A program made the position numbers and the translations under genes. Of a stretch of 61,371 bases of DNA, positions 36,601 through 44,777 are shown in pieces. Every line of letters begins with the position of its first letter. Position 1 is the stretch's first letter. The stretch is from Pseudomonadales bacterium (GTDB taxonomy: Bacteria; Pseudomonadota; Gammaproteobacteria; Pseudomonadales; Azotimanducaceae): contig JAHRVQ010000052.1 in assembly GCA_019090615.1 (NCBI GenBank), positions 97,938 through 159,308 on the forward strand, given 5' to 3'. A model generated the notes under the pieces. The model did no database searches, was not told the DNA's origin, and worked only from the letters and a program-made list of their open reading frames with translations.

Positions 36601-37155
36601 AATATCAATCGCTATTTCATAGGGCCTGGTATTAAGCAGTGCAACCTGGGTAACCCCTGCCAAACTGGCGATATCATCTCTTACCTGTTGCCCAATAACT
36701 TTAAGTGTTCGTTCATCTTCTGGACCCGTAACCGCGATATCCAGTACAGAACGAACCGGCGATACCAGCGTAACGATGGGTTTTTCAGTTTCATCTGGAA
36801 AGGTATCAATCGCATCAATCCGGTTTTTTACATCATCCAGCGCTCGTGCATCGTCGGCGTATTCAAATAATTCAACAGTAACCGAACAAAGACCTTCGTT
36901 AGCGGTAGAGGAGATCCGATCAATACCTTCAATACCTTCCAGTTCTTCCTCGATCCGAATACAAACCCCAGACTCTACCTCTTCTGGCGCCGCACCTAGA
37001 TAAGGCACGGTTACGGTAATGATTTTAACATCGATATCCGGGAAGGATTTTTGCGGGATGTTGATTACTGACGACAACCCCGACAGAACAATAAGTACCA
37101 ATAGTAGATTGGCGGCGACCGAATGCTCTGCAAACCAGGCAATTGCCTGCCTCAT
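33655..37155 (-). CDS. RND-family efflux pump permease
   Basis: A 1166-residue inner-membrane proton-drug antiporter of the HAE1/AcrB-like superfamily with a duplicated 6-TM layout. It begins IAWFAEHSVAANLLLVLIV and contains the proton-relay motif ILVDDAIVVGES in TM4, and GFIAASGVVVNSSLVLV in the second half. Two large periplasmic loops are present. The C-terminal tail is long, Ser/Glu-rich and includes a SELSV repeat from a 15-bp duplication at 33767-33796. It overlaps the upstream adaptor gene by 4 bp. No outer-membrane TolC partner is encoded here. Confidence 0.94.
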   Translation of the reverse strand: MRQAIAWFAEHSVAANLLLVLIVLSGLSSVINIPQKSFPDIDVKIITVTVPYLGAAPEEVESGVCIRIEEELEGIEGIDRISSTANEGLCSVTVELFEYADDARALDDVKNRIDAIDTFPDETEKPIVTLVSPVRSVLDIAVTGPEDERTLKVIGQQVRDDIASLAGVTQVALLNTRPYEIAIDISEQSLRRNGLSFSQVADAIRTGSLDLPGGSIKTRAGEILLRTKGQAYSGLEYEQLVILTRADGTRLYLRDVASVIDGFEDTDQLLRFDGKPAAMVRVSRVGEQDILAITRAVKDYLANSQGRLPPGITLTVWNDNSKMLRDRLDTLLNSARQGFLMVLMLLAIFLRPRLAFWVSVGVPVAFMGGLFMVNWFGLSIDGISLFGFILVLGILVDDAIVVGESVHSAQQRSHSLMVGAIKGTQKVSTPVIFGVLTTFAAFMPLMLAPGTIGQIFSVIATIVMCCLTFSLIESQLVLPAHLGHQKVTSAAGEIGLLLIPITGIVLLEFAWDFRSYLALIIAVASLLFGIHLAGWFEPVARKLIVLQESISNGLERLIQNQFRAVAERAIEYRYITLSIALVAFMSCAGILASGRLPFSFFPPLEADQVIAKLTMPLGTPASITEAAILQLEQSGLEVAELLAEKDPAAAPVNHILSALGSHPSSEGGAGPPQGGNIRSSGGHLGEVTMQLTPGQSRDLSTREIANIWRDQAGVIADAVELKFQTSLFTVGEAINIQLEGDDVDELRIVAERLRHKLSEYPGVIDITDSFRSGKQELKLNILPAGEALGLSLGMLASQVRQAFYGEEVQRIQRGRDDVRVMLRYTETERQSLSTLDRMRIRTPQGDEVPFVTVAEADIGRGFSSIKRSERQRVVNVVADVDRTQITANEVIADLKAGAMEQMLAEYPRISYGLEGQQREQGEALASLLPSFVIALFVIYTLLAVPLNSYSQPLVIMSVIPFALVGAIWGHIIMKSFGLVSGLAMMSVMGFIAASGVVVNSSLVLVHHVNFLREAGASIRSAVLDAAASRCRPIILTSLTTFVGLLPLMLNRSVQAQFLVPMATSLAFGVLFATMVTLLVVPSGYLVLNDLQRKFANLVGALKGLQPASPVAVGVPDYAELSVSELSVSELAANEQAANISAATEQETIESATKTQSDSETGDDRAT
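33767..33796. repeat. 15-bp tandem duplication in the RND pump tail
   Basis: AGCTCTGAAACAGAA occurs twice in succession, encoding the SELSVSELSV repeat in the cytoplasmic C-terminal tail of the pump. Confidence 0.9.
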
Positions 37156-38312
37156 GAGCCCACCACCTGTTTGCTAGTTAATAGCCTGACCGGCATGCCA
37201 TCAAAAATATTATCCAGCGCTGACAAACACACCTTGTCACCAGCTGCTAGACCGGCATTGATATAGACCTGATCATCAACAATCCGCAATACCTGCACTG
37301 GTCTGATCCGCAACTGGTTATTCCTGTCAACCACATACACCTGTTGTTCGCCACGTAAAGCCAGACGGGGCAATATGACTACATTCTCCACTTCTGAACC
37401 CTGGATTTCTGCTTCAACAAACAGCCCAACCGATAACGGCGGGCGATTTTGCGCAACCGCATAAGGCGCCGCGATACTGGCAACCACATTAATCATCCGC
37501 GTACGTGGATCCAGCTCTCCCTCGGTACGTACTACCGTACCCTGCCATTCATGATCATTGCCTGCAAACCTGGCCCGCAAAGTCACCTTCACTGGCCGCG
37601 CAAGCGGGGCATTACTTTCTGCCAGTGAAAGATCCAGATAAGCTAATTCTTCATCATGAATAGGTAATCTTACTTCCACATAATCGGTAGCATAAAGACT
37701 GGCAACCGTATTACCGCGTTTGACAAATTGTCCAACATCCACATGCTCAGATCTTACTCTGCCATCATACGGCGCTATAAGCAGAGTACGGGTGAGATCT
37801 CGCTCGGCACGGGACAACCTGGCACGCGCATCGTCGGTACTGGCCTGAGCAATTCTCAAACGATTAAAGGCATCATCCTTCTGGGACGCACTGGTGGATT
37901 GTTTGTTGGCCAGATTAAGTTGTCGCTGATGGGATTTACGGGCATTTTCAAGCTCACTCAGAGCGCGTGTTAAACCGGCCTTGGCCTGCTGCAATGCCAC
38001 TTCATAATCCAGCGGATCAATACGAATTAAGATATCACCCTGTTTAAAAAATCCGCCTGAAACCATGGAATCAGATATCTGAATAATACGCCCAGCAACT
38101 TCTGGCACCAGTTCACTTTCGGTTCTCGGCACAATGGTGCCATGGGTAAATGTGCTGAGCTGGACCCGATTCGGCACAACTTGTTGCACCCGTACCAACG
38201 GTGCACTGACTTGCTGCGGTGCCGGTTGTAGCGTTGGCCCAGTAAGCACCAGACCAGCCGCCAAACCAAAACCAGCCAGAATAATAAAAAAGGGAATAAC
38301 TAATCGTTTCAC
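37152..38312 (-). CDS. RND efflux periplasmic adaptor (membrane fusion protein)
   Basis: A 386-residue adaptor with an N-terminal anchor (VIPFFIILAGFGLAAGLVL). A lipoyl/hairpin region contains ILIRIDPLDYEVALQQAKAG, with coiled-coil heptads around 115-175 and then TLLIAPYDGRVRSEHVDVGQFV. The beta-barrel domain has VVILPRLALRG. It would bridge the pump to an outer-membrane channel. It overlaps the pump gene by 4 bp and follows the TetR gene by 11 bp, a compact three- or four-gene operon. Confidence 0.93.
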   Translation of the reverse strand: MKRLVIPFFIILAGFGLAAGLVLTGPTLQPAPQQVSAPLVRVQQVVPNRVQLSTFTHGTIVPRTESELVPEVAGRIIQISDSMVSGGFFKQGDILIRIDPLDYEVALQQAKAGLTRALSELENARKSHQRQLNLANKQSTSASQKDDAFNRLRIAQASTDDARARLSRAERDLTRTLLIAPYDGRVRSEHVDVGQFVKRGNTVASLYATDYVEVRLPIHDEELAYLDLSLAESNAPLARPVKVTLRARFAGNDHEWQGTVVRTEGELDPRTRMINVVASIAAPYAVAQNRPPLSVGLFVEAEIQGSEVENVVILPRLALRGEQQVYVVDRNNQLRIRPVQVLRIVDDQVYINAGLAAGDKVCLSALDNIFDGMPVRLLTSKQVVGS

Positions 38313-38323
38313 GCGTGACGCTC

Positions 38324-38854
38324 CTACAACAACTCAGCGGTTTCCGGCTCGGTCTGTGTTAACCCAGCAACTACAAAAGATAATAACTTTTCAAACCTGG
38401 GCTTTCGCTCCGGGTCAATATTTTCCATGCCCATCGGACGATCAAAATTTAGCAGCTGATTTTGGGCACCAATCAGGAAATGAAATCGCCACCGCATTTC
38501 ATCTTCAGTAACGTCAGGTAACAACCGGCATAATGCCGTTATAAATCGTTTTGCCACCTCGCTAAATTCTGTCTTTAAGACCGGCCTGGTCAGCGATTCA
38601 GGTTCACCATATATTCGACCCATTAAACGCGGAAACTCTGGCACCAGTGCCTCATCAAGCAACGGCCTGAACAACGCAGCTAATATAATAGCCACCGAAA
38701 GTGTTTCACCCGATGCTTCCAGTCGATCCAGTTCGGCCAGTCGCGCAACATTAATAGGCCCGATCCGACGATGAATAGCGGCTGAATATAAACCTTGTTT
38801 GGAACCAAAATGATAGTTGGTTGCGGCCAGATTGACACCTGCACGGGAAGCCAC
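38324..38854 (-). CDS. TetR-family repressor of the RND operon, non-canonical start
   Basis: The conserved segment VASRAGVNLAATNYHFGSK is the recognition half of a TetR helix-turn-helix, and the rest is a TetR ligand domain. The coordinates use GTG at 38854 (176 residues), which would cut the HTH in half. The same frame stays open upstream to about 39025 and encodes ATRDKILDAAETLFINKGFA, the missing first half of the HTH, but it contains no ATG, GTG or TTG. An ATT at 38968 (about 214 residues) is the best candidate start. The only nearby ATG (39000-39002) is out of frame and overlaps the -10 box. Likely an autoregulator of the efflux operon. Confidence 0.85.
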   Translation of the reverse strand: MASRAGVNLAATNYHFGSKQGLYSAAIHRRIGPINVARLAELDRLEASGETLSVAIILAALFRPLLDEALVPEFPRLMGRIYGEPESLTRPVLKTEFSEVAKRFITALCRLLPDVTEDEMRWRFHFLIGAQNQLLNFDRPMGMENIDPERKPRFEKLLSFVVAGLTQTEPETAELL

Positions 38855-39000
38855 CGCACGCAGCGAAGTTGCGGCAAAACCTTTATTGATAAACAGCGTT
38901 TCTGCTGCATCAAGAATTTTATCCCGCGTTGCGAGAGAACCCTGACTGGATTGTGACTGATTTTTAATAGCGGACGGCTGGCTGACTTTTAGTACAGTGC

Positions 39001-39029
39001 ATGTTAAATCAAACGTTCGTTTGATTCAA
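39001..39029 (-). promoter_or_regulatory. Promoter of the tetR-adaptor-RND operon
   Basis: On the minus strand TTGAAT (39024-39029) and TAACAT (39001-39006) are separated by exactly 17 bp. Transcription should begin at about 38993, which leaves only the region downstream of that for a TetR start codon. Confidence 0.75.
39007..39026. promoter_or_regulatory. TetR-type operator
   Basis: AATCAAACG and CGTTTGATT are perfect 9-bp inverted arms with a 2-bp centre. The site fills the promoter spacer of the adjacent tetR operon, typical of an autorepressor, and could also affect the divergent acyl-CoA dehydrogenase gene. Confidence 0.82.
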
Positions 39030-39221
39030 TAAAATAAATCCATTTGCAGCGGTTAACTCTTGTATCACTCGGTCAATTTAATACCAATAAATAGCAAAAC
39101 ACCGATACAAGATTAACAAATACTTCCAATCATCGTTTTCCATAGCTAACAATCTGCTACCATCGCGGCGACCAAAATCTATTTACTCGGCTTTACCCGC
39201 CAACAGGATCAGAATTATTCC

Positions 39222-41129
39222 ATGACCGCCTATATTGCACCCATTAAAGAAATGTCCTTTGTGCTCAATTCTGTTGCCAATCTTGGAATAGTTTGTGATC
39301 AGCCTCGATTTGACACCACAAGCCCAGAAATTGTCACCACAGTGCTGGACCAGGCAGCAAAATTTGCCACCAATATACTGGCACCTTTAAATACCGTAGG
39401 CGACCTGATCGGTTCCACCATCGTCGATAGCCAGGTACGAGAGGCCAGCGGATTTGCCGAAGCCTACCAGCGCTTTATTGACGATGGCTGGACTACATTG
39501 CCCTGTGACCCTGAGTTTGGTGGTATGGGCCTACCTTTATGTGTCGGTATTGCGACCATGGAAATGTGGTCCGCCGCCAACCTCAGCTTTGCACTTTGCC
39601 CGATGCTTGGTCAGGGGGCTATTGAAGCCCTGCAATCACATGCCAGTGATTATTTACGCCAGCAATATTTGGCTAATATGATTGCCGGCCAATGGACTGG
39701 CACTATGAACCTCACCGAAGCCCAGGCGGGCTCTGATCTGGCCGCTATTAATACCAGCGCCAGGCCAAAAACTAACACTTTGCCCCAGCCCAACCTAACC
39801 AACGATGATCAGCAGCAATATCTTATCCAGGGTAATAAGATTTTTATCACCTGGGGCGACCATCAGATGACCGATAATATTATTCATCTGGTACTGGCAC
39901 GGATCGACGGTGCACCAGCCGGTGTCAAGGGCATATCGTTATTTTTAGTGCCCAAATACCTGCCTGAAGAGAATGGCCTGGCAGGCCAACAAAACGATGT
40001 GGTGGCCTTATCGGTGGAGCATAAAATGGGCATTCATGGCAGCCCTACCTGCGTCATGAGCTACGGCAGCAATAGCGAGGGGGCAGTCGGTTATCTGATT
40101 GGCGAAGAAAATATGGGCCTAAGCTATATGTTTACCATGATGAATAACGCCCGACTCAACGTTGGCACCCAGGGCGTGGCATTGTCTGACCGCGCCTACC
40201 AACAGGCGGTCAGCTACGCCCAACAGCGGGTCCAGGGTATCGCCCCAGGCGCTGAGACAAACGGTGCGATTATCGATCACCCGGATGTAAAACGAATGTT
40301 GATGTTGATGCGGGCGCTCACCGAAGCATCCCGTGCCCTGTGTTATGTCACGGCGGCTAACTTCGACATGGGCAATCATTGTTTAGACCCGCAGACCGCC
40401 AATGCGGCACTACGTCGTGGCGAACTACTTACGCCGCTAGCTAAAGCCTGGTCAACTGAAGTTTCGCAGGAAGTGACTACCCTGGGAATGCAGGTGCATG
40501 GCGGCATGGGTTATATCGAAGAAACAGGCGCCGCACAATTGATGCGCGATGCCCGTATCACCACAATTTACGAGGGCACCACTGGCATTCAGGCGAATGA
40601 CTTTATAGGCCGAAAAATCATTCGTGATCAGGGCGCGGAAATGCACTTATTGCTCAACGAACTGCAGCTAACCCTGACTGAACTCGAAGATATTTCATCG
40701 CTCAAACTGATCAAGGATAATTTACATGAATCTAGCCAGGCGTTAGAGCAAGGGCTGCAATGGTTATTTGCAAATCATCAATCTAGCCAGGGTCTTGCAG
40801 CAACCGTTGCGAGTAATTTCCTAATGGGGGTCGGCACCTGCATCGCTGGATGGCTCATGGCAAAATCAGCGCTAGTCGCGCATCAAAAGCTTATAGACAA
40901 TAGTCGCATCACAAACAGCCTTGGCGAGATCAAAAACAGCCTTGGCGAGATCACAAACAGCCTTGGCGATAATAGTAATGAACCCAATCTGGACAGCGGT
41001 TTTTATACCAGCAAGATAACAACCTGCCGCTTCTACGCAGCGCATATATTACCCAGATGTAAGGCTTACTTTGCCGCTGTTCAAACTGGCATGGAGCCGG
41101 ACCTGGTCTTATCAGCCGAGCGCTTCTAA
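39222..41129 (+). CDS. Acyl-CoA dehydrogenase, long form
   Basis: A 635-residue FAD enzyme forming the 2,3-double bond of an acyl-CoA. It has GTMNLTEAQAGSDLAAI, the FAD/substrate region GNKIFITWGDHQMTDNI, and the catalytic base in ITTIYEGTTGIQ. At over 600 residues it belongs to the long FadE/ACAD-C-terminal-domain group, not the 380-residue mitochondrial type. Near the C-terminus (about 565-585) a three-fold NSLGEI repeat comes from a 21-bp tandem array. It starts the beta-oxidation cluster, 272 bp before the thiolase, which has its own promoter. Confidence 0.94.
   Translation: MTAYIAPIKEMSFVLNSVANLGIVCDQPRFDTTSPEIVTTVLDQAAKFATNILAPLNTVGDLIGSTIVDSQVREASGFAEAYQRFIDDGWTTLPCDPEFGGMGLPLCVGIATMEMWSAANLSFALCPMLGQGAIEALQSHASDYLRQQYLANMIAGQWTGTMNLTEAQAGSDLAAINTSARPKTNTLPQPNLTNDDQQQYLIQGNKIFITWGDHQMTDNIIHLVLARIDGAPAGVKGISLFLVPKYLPEENGLAGQQNDVVALSVEHKMGIHGSPTCVMSYGSNSEGAVGYLIGEENMGLSYMFTMMNNARLNVGTQGVALSDRAYQQAVSYAQQRVQGIAPGAETNGAIIDHPDVKRMLMLMRALTEASRALCYVTAANFDMGNHCLDPQTANAALRRGELLTPLAKAWSTEVSQEVTTLGMQVHGGMGYIEETGAAQLMRDARITTIYEGTTGIQANDFIGRKIIRDQGAEMHLLLNELQLTLTELEDISSLKLIKDNLHESSQALEQGLQWLFANHQSSQGLAATVASNFLMGVGTCIAGWLMAKSALVAHQKLIDNSRITNSLGEIKNSLGEITNSLGDNSNEPNLDSGFYTSKITTCRFYAAHILPRCKAYFAAVQTGMEPDLVLSAERF
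40911..40973. repeat. 21-bp tandem repeat inside the acyl-CoA dehydrogenase gene
   Basis: Three 21-bp units, ACAAACAGCCTTGGCGAGAT plus one base, differ at only a few positions and encode NSLGEI(T/K) three times. Confidence 0.94.
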
Positions 41130-41284
41130 TTTGCTGTTTGCATAACCACTCAAAAGCCTGTCTAACTGCGCCTACTGACAAATCTTAAAAACCTTATCCC
41201 AATACGTGATTCCGATGAAATTGGCATTTAAAAGAATAAAAGGTTGAGTATCTGGGCTCAAAGGGCCGCCTTTTAATCCAGCGG

Positions 41285-41313
41285 TTGACTTATGCCAGCG
41301 CCATAAATATATT
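41285..41313 (+). promoter_or_regulatory. Promoter of the thiolase gene
   Basis: TTGACT (41285-41290), a 17-bp spacer and TATATT (41308-41313) are a near-consensus sigma70 promoter about 90 bp upstream of the thiolase ATG. Confidence 0.78.
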
Positions 41314-41354
41314 ACTCGCCAGTTTGGGCTGCATGAAATATTCACTGCAATAAC

Positions 41355-41380
41355 AGCCATAAATTGAAGCCATAAATTGA
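41355..41380. repeat. 13-bp tandem duplication in the thiolase leader
   Basis: AGCCATAAATTGA is perfectly duplicated between the promoter and the start codon of the thiolase gene, in its 5' untranslated region. Confidence 0.9.
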
Positions 41381-41401
41381 AACCTTAAAAGGAGCCTCAC
41401 A

Positions 41402-42583
41402 ATGTCCAAAGTTCAAGTAGCTGGCGTAGGTATGATCCCCTTCACCAAACCGGGTCAAAGCGATGACTATCACGTCATGGGCGAGACCGCAGCGCGCATC
41501 GCAATAGAAGATGCAGGTGTAAACTATGCCGATATCGGTCAGGTGTATGTAGGTTATGTATACGGAGACTCGACCGCAGGCCAGGCCGCTGTATATCGCC
41601 TGGGCATGACTGGCGTACCGGTTATTAACGTTAACAATAACTGCGCCACTGGTTCTTCGGCGCTATTTCTGGCCCGCCAGGCTGTAGAAGCCGGCATCGT
41701 TGATTGCGCGCTGGCGCTCGGTTTTGAGCAGATGAATCCAGGCGCCCTGGGAGCCATGTTCACTGACCGTCCTAGCCCAATGCGACCCATGTTTATGGAA
41801 ATGGCTGAACTTCAGGAAATCGACAAAAAAGCCCCTGGTGCCGCGCAATTTTTTGGTGGTGCAGGCGCTGAATACGCTAAAGAATACGGCACCAAAGACG
41901 AAACCTTTGCCAAAATTTCTGTAAAAGCCAGGCAACATGCTGCTAATAACCCTTATGCAGTTTTTCGTAACCAGCTCACCGTTGAAGAAATCATGGCCTC
42001 ACCACATATTTATGGTCCGTTGACTCGCTATCAATGCTGTCCACCCACCTGTGGTGCAGCAGCAGCCGTAGTTTGTACTGAAGATTTCGCTAAAAAGAAT
42101 GGCGTTAAGAATGCTATTACCATCAAGGGTCAGGCCATGACCACTGACTTCCCAAGCACTATGGAAGCCCATTCAATGCGTAAACTGATCGGTGTTGATA
42201 TGGCTAAAGCCGCAGCACAGAGCGTTTTCGAACAATCAGGTGTTGGCCCAGAAGATGTTCAGGTGGTTGAATTGCACGATTGCTTCTCCGCTAATGAGCT
42301 TTTGACCTACGAAGCCCTCGGACTAACCCCTGAAGGCACCGCAGAGAAGTTTATCTGTGATGGCGACAATACCTACGGCGGACGGGTTGTTACTAATCCA
42401 TCTGGCGGTCTGTTATCTAAAGGTCACCCGCTGGGCGCAACCGGTTTGGCACAGTGCACAGAACTTGTTTGGCAGCTACGCGGCCAGGCAGAAAAACGTC
42501 AGGTTGACGGCGTAAAAAATGCGCTACAACATAACCTTGGTTTAGGTGGCGCCTGTGTTGTGACCATGTACGGTCTCGACTAG
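41402..42583 (+). CDS. Thiolase-superfamily lipid-transfer protein (SCP-x/Ltp type)
   Basis: A 393-residue thiolase-fold protein of the SCP-x/lipid-transfer (acetyl-CoA acetyltransferase-like) group. It has the nucleophile region NVNNNCATGSSALF, HDCFSANELLTYEALG and the C-terminal GGLLSKGHPLGATGLAQ. Such proteins perform the thiolytic or retro-aldol step on bulky acyl-CoAs such as sterol side chains and branched fatty acids. It lacks the C-terminal SCP2 domain of eukaryotic SCP-x. An AGGAG ribosome-binding site precedes the ATG. It is followed by a strong hairpin before the MaoC genes. Confidence 0.92.
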   Translation: MSKVQVAGVGMIPFTKPGQSDDYHVMGETAARIAIEDAGVNYADIGQVYVGYVYGDSTAGQAAVYRLGMTGVPVINVNNNCATGSSALFLARQAVEAGIVDCALALGFEQMNPGALGAMFTDRPSPMRPMFMEMAELQEIDKKAPGAAQFFGGAGAEYAKEYGTKDETFAKISVKARQHAANNPYAVFRNQLTVEEIMASPHIYGPLTRYQCCPPTCGAAAAVVCTEDFAKKNGVKNAITIKGQAMTTDFPSTMEAHSMRKLIGVDMAKAAAQSVFEQSGVGPEDVQVVELHDCFSANELLTYEALGLTPEGTAEKFICDGDNTYGGRVVTNPSGGLLSKGHPLGATGLAQCTELVWQLRGQAEKRQVDGVKNALQHNLGLGGACVVTMYGLD

Positions 42584-42694
42584 TACGCGACTGGGAAACT
42601 AGATTAAGCAAGCAGTGATTAGATGCCGCATTGGCCGAAATAGCACTGAATCAAAGATTCCCAGGCACAGACCAAAGCAGTATTTTTATATTCC

Positions 42695-42741
42695 AAAGCC
42701 CAGGTTCAAGATAATTAATTGAACCTGGGCTTTGTATTTTT
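42695..42741 (+). terminator. Intrinsic terminator or attenuator between thiolase and hydratase genes
   Basis: A perfect 15-bp stem (AAAGCCCAGGTTCAA and its complement) with a 9-base loop is followed by GTATTTTT. It sits 110 bp after the thiolase stop and only 25 bp before the next start codon. Confidence 0.88.
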
Positions 42742-42765
42742 AACATCCAATTCTGAGGTACCTCC

Positions 42766-43209
42766 ATGGTAGACACCAGTATTATCGGGCGTGAAACCCA
42801 ACCGAGAACCATCGCTGTAGAGCAGGGCCAGGTGCAATTTTTTGCCAAAGCCACCGGCTCAAAAGACCGCATTCACTGGGACCTTGAAGCAGCTAAAGCT
42901 GCCGGTCATCCCGCTATTCCAGCACCACCTACATTTCTGTTTTGCCTTGAAAACCTGGCCCCTGCTAAAGAAGCCTCTGTGCTTGCAACGCTTGGCGTTG
43001 ATATTGGTAAGGTGCTGCATGGTGAACAACGATTCACTTATGGCGCTCAAATTTATACCGGTGATGAAATCACCCTCACCACAAAAGTTGTTGATGCCTA
43101 CGATAAAAAAGGCGGCGCGCTGCAATTTGTTGTGAGCGAAACCAGTGCTGTTAATCAAAATGGCGAATCTGTTGGCAGCATGACCAATAGCCTGGTTATC
43201 CGACCTTAA
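42766..43209 (+). CDS. MaoC-like dehydratase, N-terminal (FAS1-DH) type subunit
   Basis: A 147-residue hot-dog-fold protein of the FAS1/MaoC N-terminal group, with FFAKATGSKDRIHWDLEAAK and APPTFLFCLENL. It lacks the full D-H hydratase motif seen in the next gene, so the two probably form a heteromeric enoyl-CoA hydratase, as ChsH1/ChsH2 do in steroid catabolism and as the two halves of eukaryotic hydratase 2 do. An AGGTACCTCC-type element precedes the ATG. Confidence 0.87.
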   Translation: MVDTSIIGRETQPRTIAVEQGQVQFFAKATGSKDRIHWDLEAAKAAGHPAIPAPPTFLFCLENLAPAKEASVLATLGVDIGKVLHGEQRFTYGAQIYTGDEITLTTKVVDAYDKKGGALQFVVSETSAVNQNGESVGSMTNSLVIRP

Positions 43210-43231
43210 CAACCGCAATCTGGAGAAAAAA

Positions 43232-43651
43232 ATGACCGAACTAAAATACGATTCCGTTGCGGTAGGTGATTCGCTGCCAACACATACTTGCGGCCCCATC
43301 AGCCGTACTAATCTGGCCATGTTTGCCGGTGCTTCTGGCGACCATAATCCAATCCATATCGACCTGGATTTTGCCAAGAAATCTGGCATGCCCGATGTAT
43401 TTGCCCATGGTATGTTGTCCATGGCTTATCTCGCTCAACTACTCACCAATTGGGTACCACAAAAACAACTCCGTGAATATGGCGTTCGTTTCACTTCAAT
43501 TACCCCTATTCATGCCACGGTTACCTGCAATGGCAAGGTAGTGGAAAAATTTGAAGTAGACGGCGAGAAAAGAGTTAAAGTGGAAATCATTGCCGAAGTC
43601 GGCGAAGGCGTAAAAACCCTGTTAGGCGATGCAGTCATCGCACTTGATTAA
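43232..43651 (+). CDS. MaoC-like enoyl-CoA hydratase subunit
   Basis: A 139-residue hot-dog protein with the hydratase-2 motif GASGDHNPIHIDLDFAKKSG (catalytic Asp and His) and HGMLSMAYLAQLL. It would add water to 2-enoyl-CoA to give (R)-3-hydroxyacyl-CoA. A GGAG ribosome-binding site precedes it and only 22 bp separate it from the partner subunit gene. The stereochemistry fits the downstream HSD17B4-type dehydrogenase, which oxidises (R)-hydroxyacyl-CoA. Confidence 0.9.
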   Translation: MTELKYDSVAVGDSLPTHTCGPISRTNLAMFAGASGDHNPIHIDLDFAKKSGMPDVFAHGMLSMAYLAQLLTNWVPQKQLREYGVRFTSITPIHATVTCNGKVVEKFEVDGEKRVKVEIIAEVGEGVKTLLGDAVIALD

Positions 43652-43652
43652 T

Positions 43653-43704
43653 AGTCACTTGATCAACAGTCACTTGATCAACAGTCACTTGATAAAAAGT
43701 CACT
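43653..43704. repeat. 15-bp tandem array after the hydratase gene
   Basis: AGTCACTTGATCAAC is repeated three times plus a partial fourth copy, directly after the hydratase stop. The 3' end of the gene (GCACTTGATTAA) resembles the unit, so the array may have grown out of the end of the coding sequence. Confidence 0.93.
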
Positions 43705-43742
43705 ACAAAATATTCGTTAGTTAATTAATTCAGGAGAAAACT

Positions 43743-44642
43743 ATGTCCGATGTTCGATTTGATGATCGTGTTGCAATCGTCACAGGTGCTGGTAACGGCC
43801 TTGGCAAAACCTACGCGCTTGAGCTCGCTCGACGAGGTGCAAAGGTCATTGTAAATGACCTTGGTGGTTCGGCCTTTGGCGATGGTTCCGATAAGGCAGC
43901 CGCTGATGTTGTGGTAGATGAAATAAAAGCTGCCGGCGGTGAAGCCGCTGCCAACTACGATTCTGTTACCGACGGCGACAAGATTGTACAAACTGCAATG
44001 GATAACTTTGGCAGAGTGGATATCGTTATCAACAACGCAGGTATATTGCGTGATAAAACTTTCCATAAAATGTCCGATCAGGATTGGGACCTTATTTATG
44101 ACGTTCATATTAGAGGCGCCTACAAGGTTACCCATGCGGCCTGGCCTTATATGCGTGAAAATAATTATGGCCGACTCATTTTTACTGCTTCAGCAGCAGG
44201 TATCTATGGCAACTTTGGTCAGACTAACTATTCCATGGCAAAACTTGGCTTACATGGCATGTCGCAAACTCTCGCCCTTGAAGGCCGTAGCAAAAATATT
44301 TTCGTCAACACCATTGCGCCGATTGCTGGTTCACGTTTGACAGAAACTGTTATGCCGAAAAAGATCGTTGATGCGCTTCGTCCAGAATTTGTAATGCCTC
44401 TGGTACTCAAGCTATGTGATGAAAATAGCAATGAAACCGGCGGTTTATTCGAAGTGGGTGCGGGTTATATTGGTAAGGTACGCTGGGAACGCACCAAGGG
44501 CAAAACATTCAGCATTAAAGAAAACTTCACCCCTGAAGATATCAATGCGGCCTGGGATGTGATCACTGATTTCAGTGAATCCACCAACCCTGCAACTATC
44601 GCAGATTCTAACCGCGATATTATGCGCAACCTTAAAGCCTAG
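43743..44642 (+). CDS. 3-hydroxyacyl-CoA dehydrogenase, HSD17B4/MFE-2-type SDR
   Basis: A 299-residue short-chain dehydrogenase with the NAD motif TGAGNGLG, the catalytic YSMAK (Tyr and Lys), INNAGILRDKTFHKM and a C-terminal extension EVGAGYIGKVRWERTKG. This is characteristic of the (3R)-hydroxyacyl-CoA dehydrogenase domain of peroxisomal multifunctional enzyme 2. With the MaoC pair it would form the hydratase-2/dehydrogenase half of a beta-oxidation cycle. An AGGAG ribosome-binding site precedes the ATG at 43743. Confidence 0.92.
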   Translation: MSDVRFDDRVAIVTGAGNGLGKTYALELARRGAKVIVNDLGGSAFGDGSDKAAADVVVDEIKAAGGEAAANYDSVTDGDKIVQTAMDNFGRVDIVINNAGILRDKTFHKMSDQDWDLIYDVHIRGAYKVTHAAWPYMRENNYGRLIFTASAAGIYGNFGQTNYSMAKLGLHGMSQTLALEGRSKNIFVNTIAPIAGSRLTETVMPKKIVDALRPEFVMPLVLKLCDENSNETGGLFEVGAGYIGKVRWERTKGKTFSIKENFTPEDINAAWDVITDFSESTNPATIADSNRDIMRNLKA

Positions 44643-44777
44643 GTTAGCAGGCCAATTTAGCGACCTGACATGGCCGTGCTGTTTAGACAAGTGTTTATAA
44701 ATACTAGACAAATAGTACGGGCATGGCAGGCAGCTATATTCAGGCACTTACCTATCATACAGCTGCCTATCAAACAC

